A DNA stretch of 64,000 bases from Chitinophaga niastensis (GCF_003014755.1 NZ_PYAW01000003.1:744001-808000); one strand, 5' to 3'; positions 18,144-27,273 are shown, counted from the first letter of the stretch. Translations and numbers: made by a program. The notes: a model not told the origin generated them from the letters alone.

Positions 18144-19183
18144 CCAGCCGCACTGAGGAGTTGTACATCGCCGCCGGTCTTTAACTGATCGAGCGGCACT
18201 CCTTTTTTACCGTCAGCTGCACACAGCACAATGCTGTTACCAAAGCCCAGATCTACATATACCCGGTTACTCACCACCCATCCTTTGCCGGACAAACTGG
18301 AGTTTTTCCGGATATACACCCCGTTAGCCTGCAGATCGTCGAGCAACTGAATATTTACCAGCTGCCCATCCTGGAAAGCGGCATTATTTTGTAAACGCGC
18401 GGCGTATATTACTGATGCCTGCTTATGCACCGGTTGTTTACCAACAGTGATACGGATAGTGTTAAAATCCTTATCGGTGGCAAATTTACCGGCAGGTGGC
18501 GGTGTAGAAAAAACAGATCCGTTCACACTGCTTTTACTGAATACATTATAACCAAAGCCCGGCATATACAACTCCGGACTTTCAAAAAGTTGTTTAATTG
18601 CGATGATCTTGTAAATATACTGGGCGGTTTCATTATTCAGCATCAGCTGGTAGTAGTCGCTGCTGCCCTGTCGCTTTATGTTTTTGGATATATTGCCGGA
18701 ACCGGCGTTGTAAGCGGCGGCGGCCAGTGTCCAGGAGTTGAGTTGTGCGTGCAGCATGCGAATCAGTTTACATGCGGCATGCGTAGCTTTGATGAGATGA
18801 TTACGTTCATCATATCCTCCGCTGACAGTAAGCCCTAACTCCGCGGCGGTGCCGGGCATAATTTGCCATACGCCCTGCGCACCCACCGGCGATGTAGCAT
18901 TACTTAAACCACTTTCCACAATAGGCAGGTACTTAAAATCCAGCGGCACCTGGTACTGTTGAAGGATAGGTTCTATAATGGGAAAATATTGTTCTGCTTT
19001 TAGTCGTAATGCTGGCAGATAACCCTGATAGCGCAGATTCCGTTTGATCACATCCATCAGGCGATAGGAAACAAAATCTCTCTCCATCGGTACAGCTTCT
19101 CCACAGAAATCAATCTGTTGCGCTATACCGATGCGGGTTAACAAAAATAACAGCAGTCCTGTTAAGCACCAATGTTTCATCAT
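18053..19183 (-). CDS. exported lytic transglycosylase (SLT fold) in the T6SS locus
   Basis: 376 residues with an N-terminal signal peptide ending near IGIAQ. The SLT domain shows the catalytic Glu90 in YLPIVESGLSN, GAQGVWQIMP (101-110) and AYNAGSGN (157-164). It would cut peptidoglycan glycan strands in the periplasm, and a job in opening the wall for the T6SS membrane complex, as shown for MltE in E. coli, is a reasonable inference. The C-terminal half is of unknown type and lacks a clear LysM. It overlaps the preceding TraN-like gene by 1 bp (translational coupling), and its last 30 codons are antisense to tssF. Confidence 0.88.
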   Translation of the reverse strand: MMKHWCLTGLLLFLLTRIGIAQQIDFCGEAVPMERDFVSYRLMDVIKRNLRYQGYLPALRLKAEQYFPIIEPILQQYQVPLDFKYLPIVESGLSNATSPVGAQGVWQIMPGTAAELGLTVSGGYDERNHLIKATHAACKLIRMLHAQLNSWTLAAAAYNAGSGNISKNIKRQGSSDYYQLMLNNETAQYIYKIIAIKQLFESPELYMPGFGYNVFSKSSVNGSVFSTPPPAGKFATDKDFNTIRITVGKQPVHKQASVIYAARLQNNAAFQDGQLVNIQLLDDLQANGVYIRKNSSLSGKGWVVSNRVYVDLGFGNSIVLCAADGKKGVPLDQLKTGGDVQLLSAAGHISASFINMRYGNVFADFSPSCNNNSSFR

Positions 19184-20100
19184 TATTTTGTGACCATGTA
19201 CTTGGGTAAAACGGACGCCGGCAAGTATAATACCAGCGGTTGCTTACCTTCTGTTGTTTGCAAAACAATAATTACTTCGTCTTCTTTCTTAAACTGTTTG
19301 GACGGCACCACAAATACTTCAGAGGCCTCTTCATGTGCCGCTATGGTGGTCGGTCCTTTTTTATACAGGATAGGCATGGAATAGAGTGATGCCGTATCCT
19401 TTCTTTCTTTATGCAGCAAGCTGGCTTTTACTATTTTGAATGGCTCTTTGCTCTTATTTTTGATACGATAACAAAAGTAGTTCATACCACTCAGGGTCAT
19501 CGCCTGTGCATATCCCACACTCACTCCATCTATCTTTTCTTCATGCTGATGATTTACTTTTCGGTCACTCCCAAAGTCTTCCGCAATTTTTGACACTGTT
19601 ACTGTATCGATATTGAGCAGATTGGGGCTTTCAGGTAAATTGCTGATGCTAATAAGATCTCTTTGCCCTGAACCGGCACGGGGAGCCTGACTGTCATCAT
19701 GCGCCACCACTGCCACTCCGCTGGTTCCGTTTTTGCCGGACAAGGCATATTTCAGCCGGGTCAGATCTGCCTTATCCTGGTAAGCGATGATCATGTAATG
19801 AATACTTTCACCTTCGCGAACAATCAGGTTAGTAGGCCTGGGAGCTGCTACCGTAGGTCTTAAAAAAACCATGTTACCATCTACAATGCGGTAATCATAT
19901 TCTGTATTTTTCCCGTCTCCGATCTGAAAGGTACTGATAGGAGATCCGGAAGTAATAAGGGTTACAGCCCCTTTCGTAGTTAAGATGGTATCAGTTCCTC
20001 TTTGCGCGCTTGCACGCATTACCGAACCTGTTGTTAACAAACAAACCAACAAACTGCACAACACTTGTTTCATCGTTGCTTCTCTTTTTATTTTCTTCAT
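19183..20100 (-). CDS. exported TraN-like (DUF4138) protein inside the T6SS locus
   Basis: 305 residues with a signal peptide (internal Met at 10, hydrophobic stretch, cleavage near RASAQ), so the mature protein is periplasmic or outer-membrane associated. The N-terminal beta domain and the C-terminal block MNYFCYRIKNKSKEPFKI, then TTEGKQPLVLYLP, resemble TraN of Bacteroides conjugative transposons (DUF4138, VirB9/CagX-like fold). No other conjugation gene is nearby. It overlaps the transglycosylase start by 1 bp and follows tssC by 99 bp, so an envelope-spanning role in this T6SS is proposed. Confidence 0.65.
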   Translation of the reverse strand: MKKIKREATMKQVLCSLLVCLLTTGSVMRASAQRGTDTILTTKGAVTLITSGSPISTFQIGDGKNTEYDYRIVDGNMVFLRPTVAAPRPTNLIVREGESIHYMIIAYQDKADLTRLKYALSGKNGTSGVAVVAHDDSQAPRAGSGQRDLISISNLPESPNLLNIDTVTVSKIAEDFGSDRKVNHQHEEKIDGVSVGYAQAMTLSGMNYFCYRIKNKSKEPFKIVKASLLHKERKDTASLYSMPILYKKGPTTIAAHEEASEVFVVPSKQFKKEDEVIIVLQTTEGKQPLVLYLPASVLPKYMVTK

Positions 20101-20115
20101 AAATAAGGGGTAAAA

Positions 20116-20202
20116 CAGCTATTAGCTATTAGTTGTTAGCTATTAGCTTTCAGGCCACTCAAAAAGCACATCTAAAAGCTAATAGCTAGGGGCTAAAAGC
20201 TA
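20116..20202. repeat. heptad hairpin between tssC and the TraN-like gene
   Basis: Left side has five tandem heptads of the GCTATTA type; the right side has AAAAGCT/AATAGCT heptads. A perfect 14-bp stem pairs 20137-20150 with 20175-20188. The tssC stop codon TAG (20200-20202) is itself the first three bases of a TAGCTTTTAGC heptad unit. Confidence 0.8.
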
Positions 20203-21570
20203 TTTACCGTCCTGTTCGTAGGTAGTTTCCCAATCCGTTGCATCATCCCCTTTTTGACCCTCCATTTTGATCAGGAAGTTCTTGGCAGGAAAATACGGCT
20301 TCAGATGAATATCCAGGTGGATACGATCTTTTTGTATAGGGTCCTGCTCGAAGCGGCGGATATTAAAGTCTTCAATCAGTTTATCCGGACCGGTAATACC
20401 ATCGAGGAAGCGGATGATCTGCTTCATGAGGTCCTTACGGGTATTGGCATTGAAGTTTTCGAAGGCACGGCGGTTGAGAAAGTCCATCAACACTTTGGTA
20501 ACGAAGTCGAATACACGAACTACGGAATATGTTTGCAGTCCGAGGTTATCGCCGTTGAACAACGTTTTGGCACTGAAGGCCATTACCTTGCCATATTCTT
20601 TCACCATGGGTACCAGGCCCATTTTTTCCAGGCTGGCGATTTCACTCTTCTTCAGTTCAAATTTAACCCCATCTACTTCGTTCATGCCACCGAATTTTTT
20701 ACCGGCAGTTACCTGCGACATGAGGGTTTTATAGATCTTACCTGCCAGCGCACCGGAAGGGGGTACATATAAGTGATCCTGCTCTCCTACTTCATCAAAC
20801 TTGCCACGGCCTACCAGCCAGTTGCAGGACATGATTACATTGGAACGGTGGATTTCGCCACCGGTAAGGTTTGCCAGCTCAAACATTTCCATCACATCAT
20901 CCGGTGCATCCAGGTGTGCGAAGTCTGTTACCAGCATGGTTTTACTTTCATGTGCTATTTTAGCCCATTTTTCTACCACCTTGTTGGAACCCAGGTAACC
21001 TGGAATTACCAGCAAACTGTAGTTGGTGCGCAGATCAAGTCTGTCATAGTTATTCACCAGTTCCGTATTGATCGCATCAATAAAGCGGGTATTGTCCAGG
21101 TCTTTCAGCTGTTCCAGTTCCACGTTAATGAAGGATACATTCTTTACTTTATCGGACTCGGTGTTTTTGAAGAACAGTGCTACGTTGCGATAGGATTGTT
21201 CCAGTTCACGGGTACCTTCTACTGCTTCTCCCAGGTTGGCAGACAATACCTTTTCAGATTCTGCTGCGTGTGTGGTGCAGTAGTCTACCATTTCCGGCAG
21301 CTCTGTTGCTTCAGATAATACTTTTTCCCAGAGAGATAATACTTTTTTGAGTTTATCTCTTTCTGTTTTTTTGCCGGCTTCGGTTAAAAATATATTACGA
21401 CGCGCTTTGCGTTCGGGGTTAAGATTTTGCGCGCCTTCTACCGTTGCTTCCAGCAGGTCAAAGCCGCCATATTTGGCCAGCTCTTCTATATTTTGGGCAA
21501 GGTTAACTTCCTGCTGCTGTGAAGACTGACTGCTATTTTGCAGTTCCTCGTTTTTCTGTAATTCTGCCAT
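20200..21570 (-). CDS. tssC: T6SS contractile sheath large subunit TssC (VipB)
   Basis: 456 residues. TssC builds the contractile sheath with TssB. Typical stretches include the DRLDLRTNYSLLVIPGYLG and GLVPMVKEYGKVMAFSAKTL regions and the C-terminal FPAKNFLIKMEG handshake region. An N-terminal Gln/Ser-rich segment precedes the conserved part. It follows tssB by 38 bp, and the order clpV-tssB-tssC is consistent with co-expression of sheath and recycling ATPase. The stop codon falls in a heptad repeat. Confidence 0.93.
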   Translation of the reverse strand: MAELQKNEELQNSSQSSQQQEVNLAQNIEELAKYGGFDLLEATVEGAQNLNPERKARRNIFLTEAGKKTERDKLKKVLSLWEKVLSEATELPEMVDYCTTHAAESEKVLSANLGEAVEGTRELEQSYRNVALFFKNTESDKVKNVSFINVELEQLKDLDNTRFIDAINTELVNNYDRLDLRTNYSLLVIPGYLGSNKVVEKWAKIAHESKTMLVTDFAHLDAPDDVMEMFELANLTGGEIHRSNVIMSCNWLVGRGKFDEVGEQDHLYVPPSGALAGKIYKTLMSQVTAGKKFGGMNEVDGVKFELKKSEIASLEKMGLVPMVKEYGKVMAFSAKTLFNGDNLGLQTYSVVRVFDFVTKVLMDFLNRRAFENFNANTRKDLMKQIIRFLDGITGPDKLIEDFNIRRFEQDPIQKDRIHLDIHLKPYFPAKNFLIKMEGQKGDDATDWETTYEQDGK

Positions 21571-21608
21571 AATGAAAGAAGTTATGTTCCGGGATGGGGA
21601 ACAGTTAA

Positions 21609-22055
21609 TTATTTGGTATTAAGATCTTTGAGCATGCCGCGAATAGCACCCAACATGGCTTTGCGGGCATCCGGATCGGTAAGTGCTGACTTCAGGATCT
21701 TATTTGTTTTCAGGTTCTTCATGATTTTCAGGTACTGTTCCTTCTCTGTTGCCAGGTCGTTAAGAAAAGCACTTTGCGCCGTGATTCCTTTTACCCCAAA
21801 ATCACCCAGGTTGTGGAACTGTAGTTTTTCAGGCACTGTACGTCCTTCTGCATCATGAAAGCTTACGTTTACAGCTGGTTTATAATTTTCAAAAACAGCT
21901 TCCACGGAAGTAAGCCCTTCCACTATTTCTGGTTTAACGGGTGCTTGCTGGGTTAACTTTTCAGCAAACAAGGTACGGTTATGCGAAATTTCCGCGATGG
22001 CTTCATTGGCATCCAGCTTCACTTCTGTGCCGCCAATTCCGTAGTTGTCATTCAT
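21609..22055 (-). CDS. tssB: T6SS contractile sheath small subunit TssB (VipA)
   Basis: 148 residues. The block VNVSFHDAEGRTVPEKLQFH followed by LGDFGVKGI is typical of TssB, which interleaves with TssC in the sheath. It lies between clpV (28 bp upstream) and tssC (38 bp downstream), all on the minus strand. It has the normal length and no oddities. Confidence 0.92.
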   Translation of the reverse strand: MNDNYGIGGTEVKLDANEAIAEISHNRTLFAEKLTQQAPVKPEIVEGLTSVEAVFENYKPAVNVSFHDAEGRTVPEKLQFHNLGDFGVKGITAQSAFLNDLATEKEQYLKIMKNLKTNKILKSALTDPDARKAMLGAIRGMLKDLNTK

Positions 22056-22083
22056 ATCATTTGGGTTTTGAGATGTTGGAATT

Positions 22084-24534
22084 TCAATTTATCAGCCAGT
22101 CTAACTTTTCATCTTTTATATCCAGCGTTACTGCCGCACCCTTTTGGAGGCTGCCATCGATGATCATGCGCGACAATGGCTTGCGCAGCTGACCACGGAT
22201 TACCTCCCGCAGGGGACGGGCCCCGTATTGCGGTGAGTAGCCCATGAGTGCCAGATATTGACGGGCGGCTGTTGTAACAGTCAGATTAATTTCCTGTTGT
22301 TGCAGCAGCTGCAGTAAATGCTGTAAGTGTATATCAAAGATTTTTTCTACATTCTCTTGCTGAATAGGCCCGAAGGGTACGATCTCTGTAAGTCTTCCTA
22401 AAAACTCTGGTCTGAAATGGCGGGCCATCAGTTCCATCAGTTGTTGCGAAGGTGGTATAATTCCTTGTTGAAAAGACTTTGTAATGGTATCACTGCCAAT
22501 GTTGGAAGTGAACAACACCAGTGCATTGGAGAAGTCACCTGTTTTTCCGAGCCTGTCGTGTAATTTTCCTTCATCCATAATCTGTAAAAAGATATCAAAT
22601 ACAGATGGATGGGCTTTTTCTATTTCATCAAACAAAACAACCGCATAGGGTTGCTGCCGTATTTTATTAACCAGCAATCCGCCTTCCTCATATCCCACAT
22701 ATCCCGGAGGGGCGCCATACAACAGGGCTGCGGCGTGTTCCTCTTTAAATTCCGACATATCAAAGCGGATCATACAGCGTTCGTCCTGGAACAGAAAGTC
22801 TGCCAGAGATTTTGCGAGTTCTGTTTTACCCGTACCGGTTGGTCCGAGAAAAAAGAAGGATCCGATTGGCTGTCCGGGCCTGCTGAGACCGGATCTGGAC
22901 TCCAGGATAGCATCCGCCACTGCTTTGAGTGCGTGGTCCTGTCCTACTACCCGTTTGCGTAAATGCAGGTCCATGGTCACCAGCCGTTCTCTTTCCTGCG
23001 ATTGTATTTTACCGAGGGGAATGCCGGTGATAGCAGCAATCATTGTGGCCAGGTCTACCGGGGTTACTTCCTCCTGTTTACCGGCTACCACTGTAGCGAG
23101 TTGCTCCAGCAGTTGTTGCAGGTATACTTTTAGTGCAGCCGTGTCCGTTATTTTATTTACTTCCTGTGATGTATGGAGTTTACTGGATAACAGGTTGCCG
23201 AGGCGCTCCATCATTTGCCGGTAAAACCATAACAGGTCATCATGTTGAGAGGATTCCCTATCAGCCAGTGCGGCAAATTCAGTTTGCAGTGTCTGGAGTA
23301 AAGGTGATCCGGTATCCTGCATAGCGCGTATAGCCGCCATGGTACGATCCAACAGGTTGATAGCACTATCCGGCAGGCATCTTTCTTTTAAATAGCGCCT
23401 GGATAAACGGATAGCTTCGTGTATCCCTTCGGGTGATACCTTGAGTTGATAGAAGTTTTCATACACCGGCACCACTGCGGTCATCATGCGGGTAGCCTGT
23501 GTTTCATCCGGTTCAGACAGCGTAATGGTTTCAAAACGGTGCCGTAATATAGCATCCGGTTCTATGAGCTTACGGAAACCTTCCGGGGTAGTGGTACCGA
23601 TGAGGATGATTTCTCCTTTACCCAGTGCAGCTTTGATCACATTAGCCATACCGCCGCCGGATTGTTTGTCCAGCAACGTGTGGAGGTTATCTATAAAAAG
23701 TATATGCCTGCCTGTTTGTTTCAGTTGTTGTATAATTTGCAGGAGGCGGTCTTCCAGTTCATTTTTATATGCAGCCCCTGCTATGAATGCGCCATAGTCC
23801 AGCGCATAAATATCTGACGACTGTAATTGCAGCGGCACTTGTTTTTCCACGATGGCACGGGCCAGTCCTTCTGCCAATGCAGTTTTACCTACTCCTCCTT
23901 CTCCGATGATCAGCACACTTGCGCGATCCTTACGGGTAAGTATTTCTGTAATAGCTCTGACTTCGCCATCACGGCCAATTACGGGATGGAAAGTTTTAAG
24001 CAGTTGAGGATCGGTGATCCGGTATACATATTTCAGTGCGCCGGGTTTGATCGTATTGGTTTGTGTACCGGAATTAATATCTGAAGTATTGCTCTTGCCT
24101 TTTTTACTGGCAGCAATCAGTTGATCACGGGTGAAGGGGAATGTTTTGAGCTGATCGTAAGAGAAGCCTACACCAGGTGTACACAATGCAATGAGCAGGC
24201 TCCAGGCATCGGTTTCATTACTATCATTTTCTAATGCAATATTTACGGCTTCCTGCAATACTACTGCGGCGGCCTCGTCAGGCTCCGGTTCATCCGGGAT
24301 GCGCGATGCTCTTGGCATTTCATCCAGTCGTACTTCTGCCCATTCTTCGAGGTAATAAACATCAATGTCCATTTGATGCAGTGCAGGTATTAACCCTGTT
24401 TCCTTGTGCATACAGGCACGCAGCAGATGCGCAGGTGTATACTGCGAATGATGATAATCTTTGGCGATTGCTTTGGCAATCCTGATGGCGGATTGCAAAT
24501 CAATGCCGAATATGGTCAGTGTTGACAGGGTCAT
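22084..24534 (-). CDS. clpV: T6SS sheath-recycling AAA+ ATPase ClpV (TssH)
   Basis: 816 residues. A Clp N-domain (about 1-140) is followed by D1 with Walker A GEGGVGKT (211-218), a helical middle region, and D2 with Walker A GPTGTGKT (564-571) and Walker B VVLFDEIEKAHPSVF. ClpV unfolds contracted sheath for reuse. In D1 the Walker B reads HILFIDNLHTLL, with Asn where the catalytic Glu of ClpB/ClpV is expected, so D1 may bind but hydrolyse ATP poorly. It is the first gene of the clpV-tssB-tssC group. Confidence 0.93.
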   Translation of the reverse strand: MTLSTLTIFGIDLQSAIRIAKAIAKDYHHSQYTPAHLLRACMHKETGLIPALHQMDIDVYYLEEWAEVRLDEMPRASRIPDEPEPDEAAAVVLQEAVNIALENDSNETDAWSLLIALCTPGVGFSYDQLKTFPFTRDQLIAASKKGKSNTSDINSGTQTNTIKPGALKYVYRITDPQLLKTFHPVIGRDGEVRAITEILTRKDRASVLIIGEGGVGKTALAEGLARAIVEKQVPLQLQSSDIYALDYGAFIAGAAYKNELEDRLLQIIQQLKQTGRHILFIDNLHTLLDKQSGGGMANVIKAALGKGEIILIGTTTPEGFRKLIEPDAILRHRFETITLSEPDETQATRMMTAVVPVYENFYQLKVSPEGIHEAIRLSRRYLKERCLPDSAINLLDRTMAAIRAMQDTGSPLLQTLQTEFAALADRESSQHDDLLWFYRQMMERLGNLLSSKLHTSQEVNKITDTAALKVYLQQLLEQLATVVAGKQEEVTPVDLATMIAAITGIPLGKIQSQERERLVTMDLHLRKRVVGQDHALKAVADAILESRSGLSRPGQPIGSFFFLGPTGTGKTELAKSLADFLFQDERCMIRFDMSEFKEEHAAALLYGAPPGYVGYEEGGLLVNKIRQQPYAVVLFDEIEKAHPSVFDIFLQIMDEGKLHDRLGKTGDFSNALVLFTSNIGSDTITKSFQQGIIPPSQQLMELMARHFRPEFLGRLTEIVPFGPIQQENVEKIFDIHLQHLLQLLQQQEINLTVTTAARQYLALMGYSPQYGARPLREVIRGQLRKPLSRMIIDGSLQKGAAVTLDIKDEKLDWLIN

Positions 24535-25116
24535 TTGGGTGATTCCAGGTTTTTCTAAAAAAAAGTTAACAATAAATAATCAGTATTCCTTTGGGTATCT
24601 CCTGAAAGGAGACGCGGTAAAGATACAGCGAAAACATATACATAGAATTCAATCCAAAAAAAAACTCTATAAGTGGACACCTAACATTTTTCCGCTAAGT
24701 CCATGAATGTTTCACCTCATTGATACAATCACTTACAATCTTTACCAGGTGGGCTTCTGCATTAATAATTTATATTTATATTATATATTATTTAAAATAC
24801 ATTTAAAGATACTTCTCTCCTCCGGATCTTTCAGAAAATGCCCACATGACAAGAACACATAGAGAGGATGTCTACCGATTAAATATGTTACAGGCGTTAC
24901 TTATCTCTATTAAAAATAAAAAGAGAATTTAATGATTGTTTCTAAGGTAGAATAATTATTTTCGCAATAGCCATCATTGAGAGAAAAACTATTAACATCC
25001 ATAAAAAAGGAACCCATGAGAAAAACCTTTTACCCAAAATAGTATTGTGGTCTTCCCCATTTATACACAATAAATCCAGTAAATAAACTGATCATTCACA
25101 CAATAAATTTTCACTT
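24535..25116. other. AT-rich divergent intergenic region between clpV and tssD copy 2
   Basis: 582 bp with no credible gene. It contains a very AT-rich segment around 24765-24810, the possible clpV promoter box, and an 8-codon ORF (25017-25043) without support. No exact TAnnTTTG box was found for the rightward genes, although they must be expressed from here. Long AT-rich gaps at effector cassettes often mark recombination edges, but no direct repeat was seen. Confidence 0.6.
24618..24625 (-). promoter_or_regulatory. possible -7 box upstream of clpV
   Basis: Reads TATCTTTA on the minus strand, one mismatch to TAnnTTTG, 84 bp upstream of the clpV ATG. A TTG lies 24 bp further upstream (24650-24652). 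Confidence 0.35.
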
Positions 25117-25506
25117 ATGTCTTTTCTGGCAGAGCTAACCATAGCAGGAAAAACAGTTAATGTATTGGAATGCAACTACGGCTTTTCCCAGGGCACTGAC
25201 TCCGTTGGCAAGCCCAATACGATGCCCCGGGGCGGCACTATTTCCCTGGTGTTGGAATCAGCGCGTGATACAGACCTGGTGCAATGGATGGTATCGCCGG
25301 ACGAAAAGCGCGACGGCGCTATTGTTTTTAAACGGAGAGATGGTGATTCCAGCTTACGCACCGTTCAATTTACGGAAGGCGTATGCGTGCAGTTTCATGA
25401 AAGCTATCACCATAGCGGTACCAGTCCGATGATCACACATATCGTGATTTCTGCCCGGGAGTTAAAAATAGGTAATGTTCAGTTTAACAGAAAATGGGAG
25501 AAATAA
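25117..25506 (+). CDS. tssD: T6SS tube protein TssD (Hcp), copy 2, effector-associated
   Basis: 129 residues, clearly homologous to copy 1 (shared pattern SFxAxLxxxGxTxNVL, PRGGTISLVLES, DLVQWMV, ISARELKIGN). It is followed 3 bp later by the candidate effector gene. Bacteroidetes T6SS loci often carry extra tssD genes beside effectors, and a dedicated tube protein may carry or stabilise the effector in its lumen. That role is inferred. Confidence 0.9.
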   Translation: MSFLAELTIAGKTVNVLECNYGFSQGTDSVGKPNTMPRGGTISLVLESARDTDLVQWMVSPDEKRDGAIVFKRRDGDSSLRTVQFTEGVCVQFHESYHHSGTSPMITHIVISARELKIGNVQFNRKWEK

Positions 25507-25509
25507 GCC

Positions 25510-26676
25510 ATGAACCCAAAGCCGGAAAAAAATGAACTGATTGCCTGGTTTATAATGCATAACATGGAAACCACTTTTAAAGAGGTGGACATGGCATCAT
25601 TGATAAACGAGCGTGATAAAATCATCTTCCAGAATCAATTTAAAACAAAAGATTTTACGGATCCTGCTATTCATTTCACACCTGCGCAAAACAGCATCCT
25701 AAGAGCCGGCATGCTCAAACTGGCGTGGCATATGCCCACCTTTTTGTTTAATAACGGCATCACAGACAAACTCATTCCTGCTTCCAGCGTTCATTGCATT
25801 TTACGGGACAAACTATTAGGTGTAGATATTGATGGAATCGGCACATTCATCCTGGATATTGAATACGGAACATTTCATGCTACCATCTGGAAAAAAGGCT
25901 ACAACACACCAGCTGTAAATGAAGGAAAACCAATAGCACTCGAAGAATTCAATATTACAGCCAATACACATAAACGAAACCTGCGTGTAGAAAGGGATTA
26001 CTCTGCCTCCATTAACCGGGATCTCGATTATTTATCAGATCAGCTGAAAGATAAATTACGCGAAAATAACATCCCTGCTTCCATACAGGATTTGCTACCG
26101 ACACTTCGTGTAAATTGGATTAAAAACCGTGGACTGGTAAGGGCCCTCAGTGGATTTCATGAAGTATATAAAGGCCTTGGCAATACTCCTGTAGACAAAG
26201 AACTCTATAGCGATAGTCCTTTAAAAGCTATTTATGATATTGGTACAGCACAAGCCGGTAAAGGAAATTTACCAGGATTAAATGGCATCACAGGAGGCGA
26301 ATACCTGGTGAATACACTAGGCAACGACGTCTTTGAACAACAGGAACTGGACCTGATTAATGATGTTCAATCCCTCTCTCCCGAAAAAGGAGGTGGTTAT
26401 GAAGTATTGGTTAATCAAATGGAACGTTACAACTACAGATGGGATAAACCTTTCGTAGGCTATTACCTCAACGAAGAACAACTTGCATTCTTTGAAAAAC
26501 TGGGCGGCATTCCTGCTGACATCGGCTTTACTAAAAACTTTTCAAAGAGACCTGTTAACCACGCAGATAATAAGCCCTACAGATATTTTATTTATGTAAG
26601 AAGCGAAAAGCTCCAATACAGCTGGTTAAGTATAAATGACATTGGCGTCATTTATATCAATCCTGGAAAAGATTAA
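25510..26676 (+). CDS. unrecognised protein, candidate T6SS effector
   Basis: 388 residues with no signal peptide, membrane segment or domain that I recognise. The middle is charged and probably helical (SDQLKDKLRENNIPASIQDL) and the C-terminus is aromatic and beta-like (YFIYVRSEKLQYSWLS). It lies 3 bp after a second tssD and 17 bp before a lipoprotein gene, and vgrG follows. This tube-unknown-lipoprotein-VgrG order is the classical arrangement of an effector with its immunity protein. Catalytic activity cannot be assigned. An adaptor role is the main alternative. Confidence 0.55.
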   Translation: MNPKPEKNELIAWFIMHNMETTFKEVDMASLINERDKIIFQNQFKTKDFTDPAIHFTPAQNSILRAGMLKLAWHMPTFLFNNGITDKLIPASSVHCILRDKLLGVDIDGIGTFILDIEYGTFHATIWKKGYNTPAVNEGKPIALEEFNITANTHKRNLRVERDYSASINRDLDYLSDQLKDKLRENNIPASIQDLLPTLRVNWIKNRGLVRALSGFHEVYKGLGNTPVDKELYSDSPLKAIYDIGTAQAGKGNLPGLNGITGGEYLVNTLGNDVFEQQELDLINDVQSLSPEKGGGYEVLVNQMERYNYRWDKPFVGYYLNEEQLAFFEKLGGIPADIGFTKNFSKRPVNHADNKPYRYFIYVRSEKLQYSWLSINDIGVIYINPGKD

Positions 26677-26693
26677 CAACAGACAAAAAACGG

Positions 26694-27164
26694 ATGAGAA
26701 AACTATTCCTTCTAATTGGCATTTCAACGCAGATCCTGGTAGCAAATGCAGGGTGCAAACAACCACATACTGAACAGTCCACTACACAGCAAAACAACAG
26801 TGATCCTGCAGTAGTTGACACCACTGCATTCAGACTGAAAGAAGTACGTGCATTTAAAGCAGACAACGAGAAAAATGAATGGTGGGTAAACAAACAGGAT
26901 AGTAACTACTATATCATCAAACAATATCGGAATGATATCCTGGTCAGCTTTACCACCTATAAAAACAAAGTAAGAAACGGATATACACTGATCTGCTACG
27001 AGGATGGTAAAAAGATGCTGGAAGGCATGCTGGTAGACGGAAAAAAAGAAGGAATGTGGAAAGGATATGATAAAAAAGGAAATCTCGCGAGTATCCGGAC
27101 ATTAAAGGCAGATGTTATCCTGGAAGAAAGATTTTTGTCCAAAGATTCAACTGATAAACAATAG
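26694..27164 (+). CDS. lipoprotein with MORN/YwqK-like repeats, candidate immunity protein
   Basis: 156 residues. The signal sequence ends in a lipobox (LVANAGC), so the protein is lipid-anchored and faces the periplasm or cell surface. The C-terminal half has MORN-like repeats (VRNGYTLICYEDGKKMLEG, then KKEGMWKGYDKKGNL), as in YwqK-type proteins found beside toxins. The position directly after the candidate effector suggests immunity. If so, the toxin should act in the periplasm or at the envelope. The 107-bp gap before vgrG contains no gene. Confidence 0.6.
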   Translation: MRKLFLLIGISTQILVANAGCKQPHTEQSTTQQNNSDPAVVDTTAFRLKEVRAFKADNEKNEWWVNKQDSNYYIIKQYRNDILVSFTTYKNKVRNGYTLICYEDGKKMLEGMLVDGKKEGMWKGYDKKGNLASIRTLKADVILEERFLSKDSTDKQ

Positions 27165-27273
27165 TAGTTAATTAAAAAGGAGCTGATTTCCGGCGGTACT
27201 TCATCCGCTGTGCATTGATGCTTTTCGCATATTTCACGGCAACGAACAATAACCTCATTATAATACTACAATT

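Noticed and set aside
19183..20100. Evidence for an integrated conjugative transposon (TraN-like protein)
   Set aside because: No relaxase, coupling protein, other tra gene, integrase or attachment repeat is present. The gene is embedded in a T6SS operon.
20254..20772. 172-codon open frame antisense to tssC, and a 181-codon one at 20773-21318
   Set aside because: Both lie within tssC on the other strand, with low-complexity translations and no promoter.
24765..24810. AT-rich segment as a replication origin or partition site
   Set aside because: No DnaA-box cluster, iterons or replication genes nearby. It is just an AT-rich promoter gap.
25017..25043. Eight-codon ORF before tssD copy 2 as a leader peptide
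   Set aside because: No attenuator-like hairpin or codon pattern supports it.
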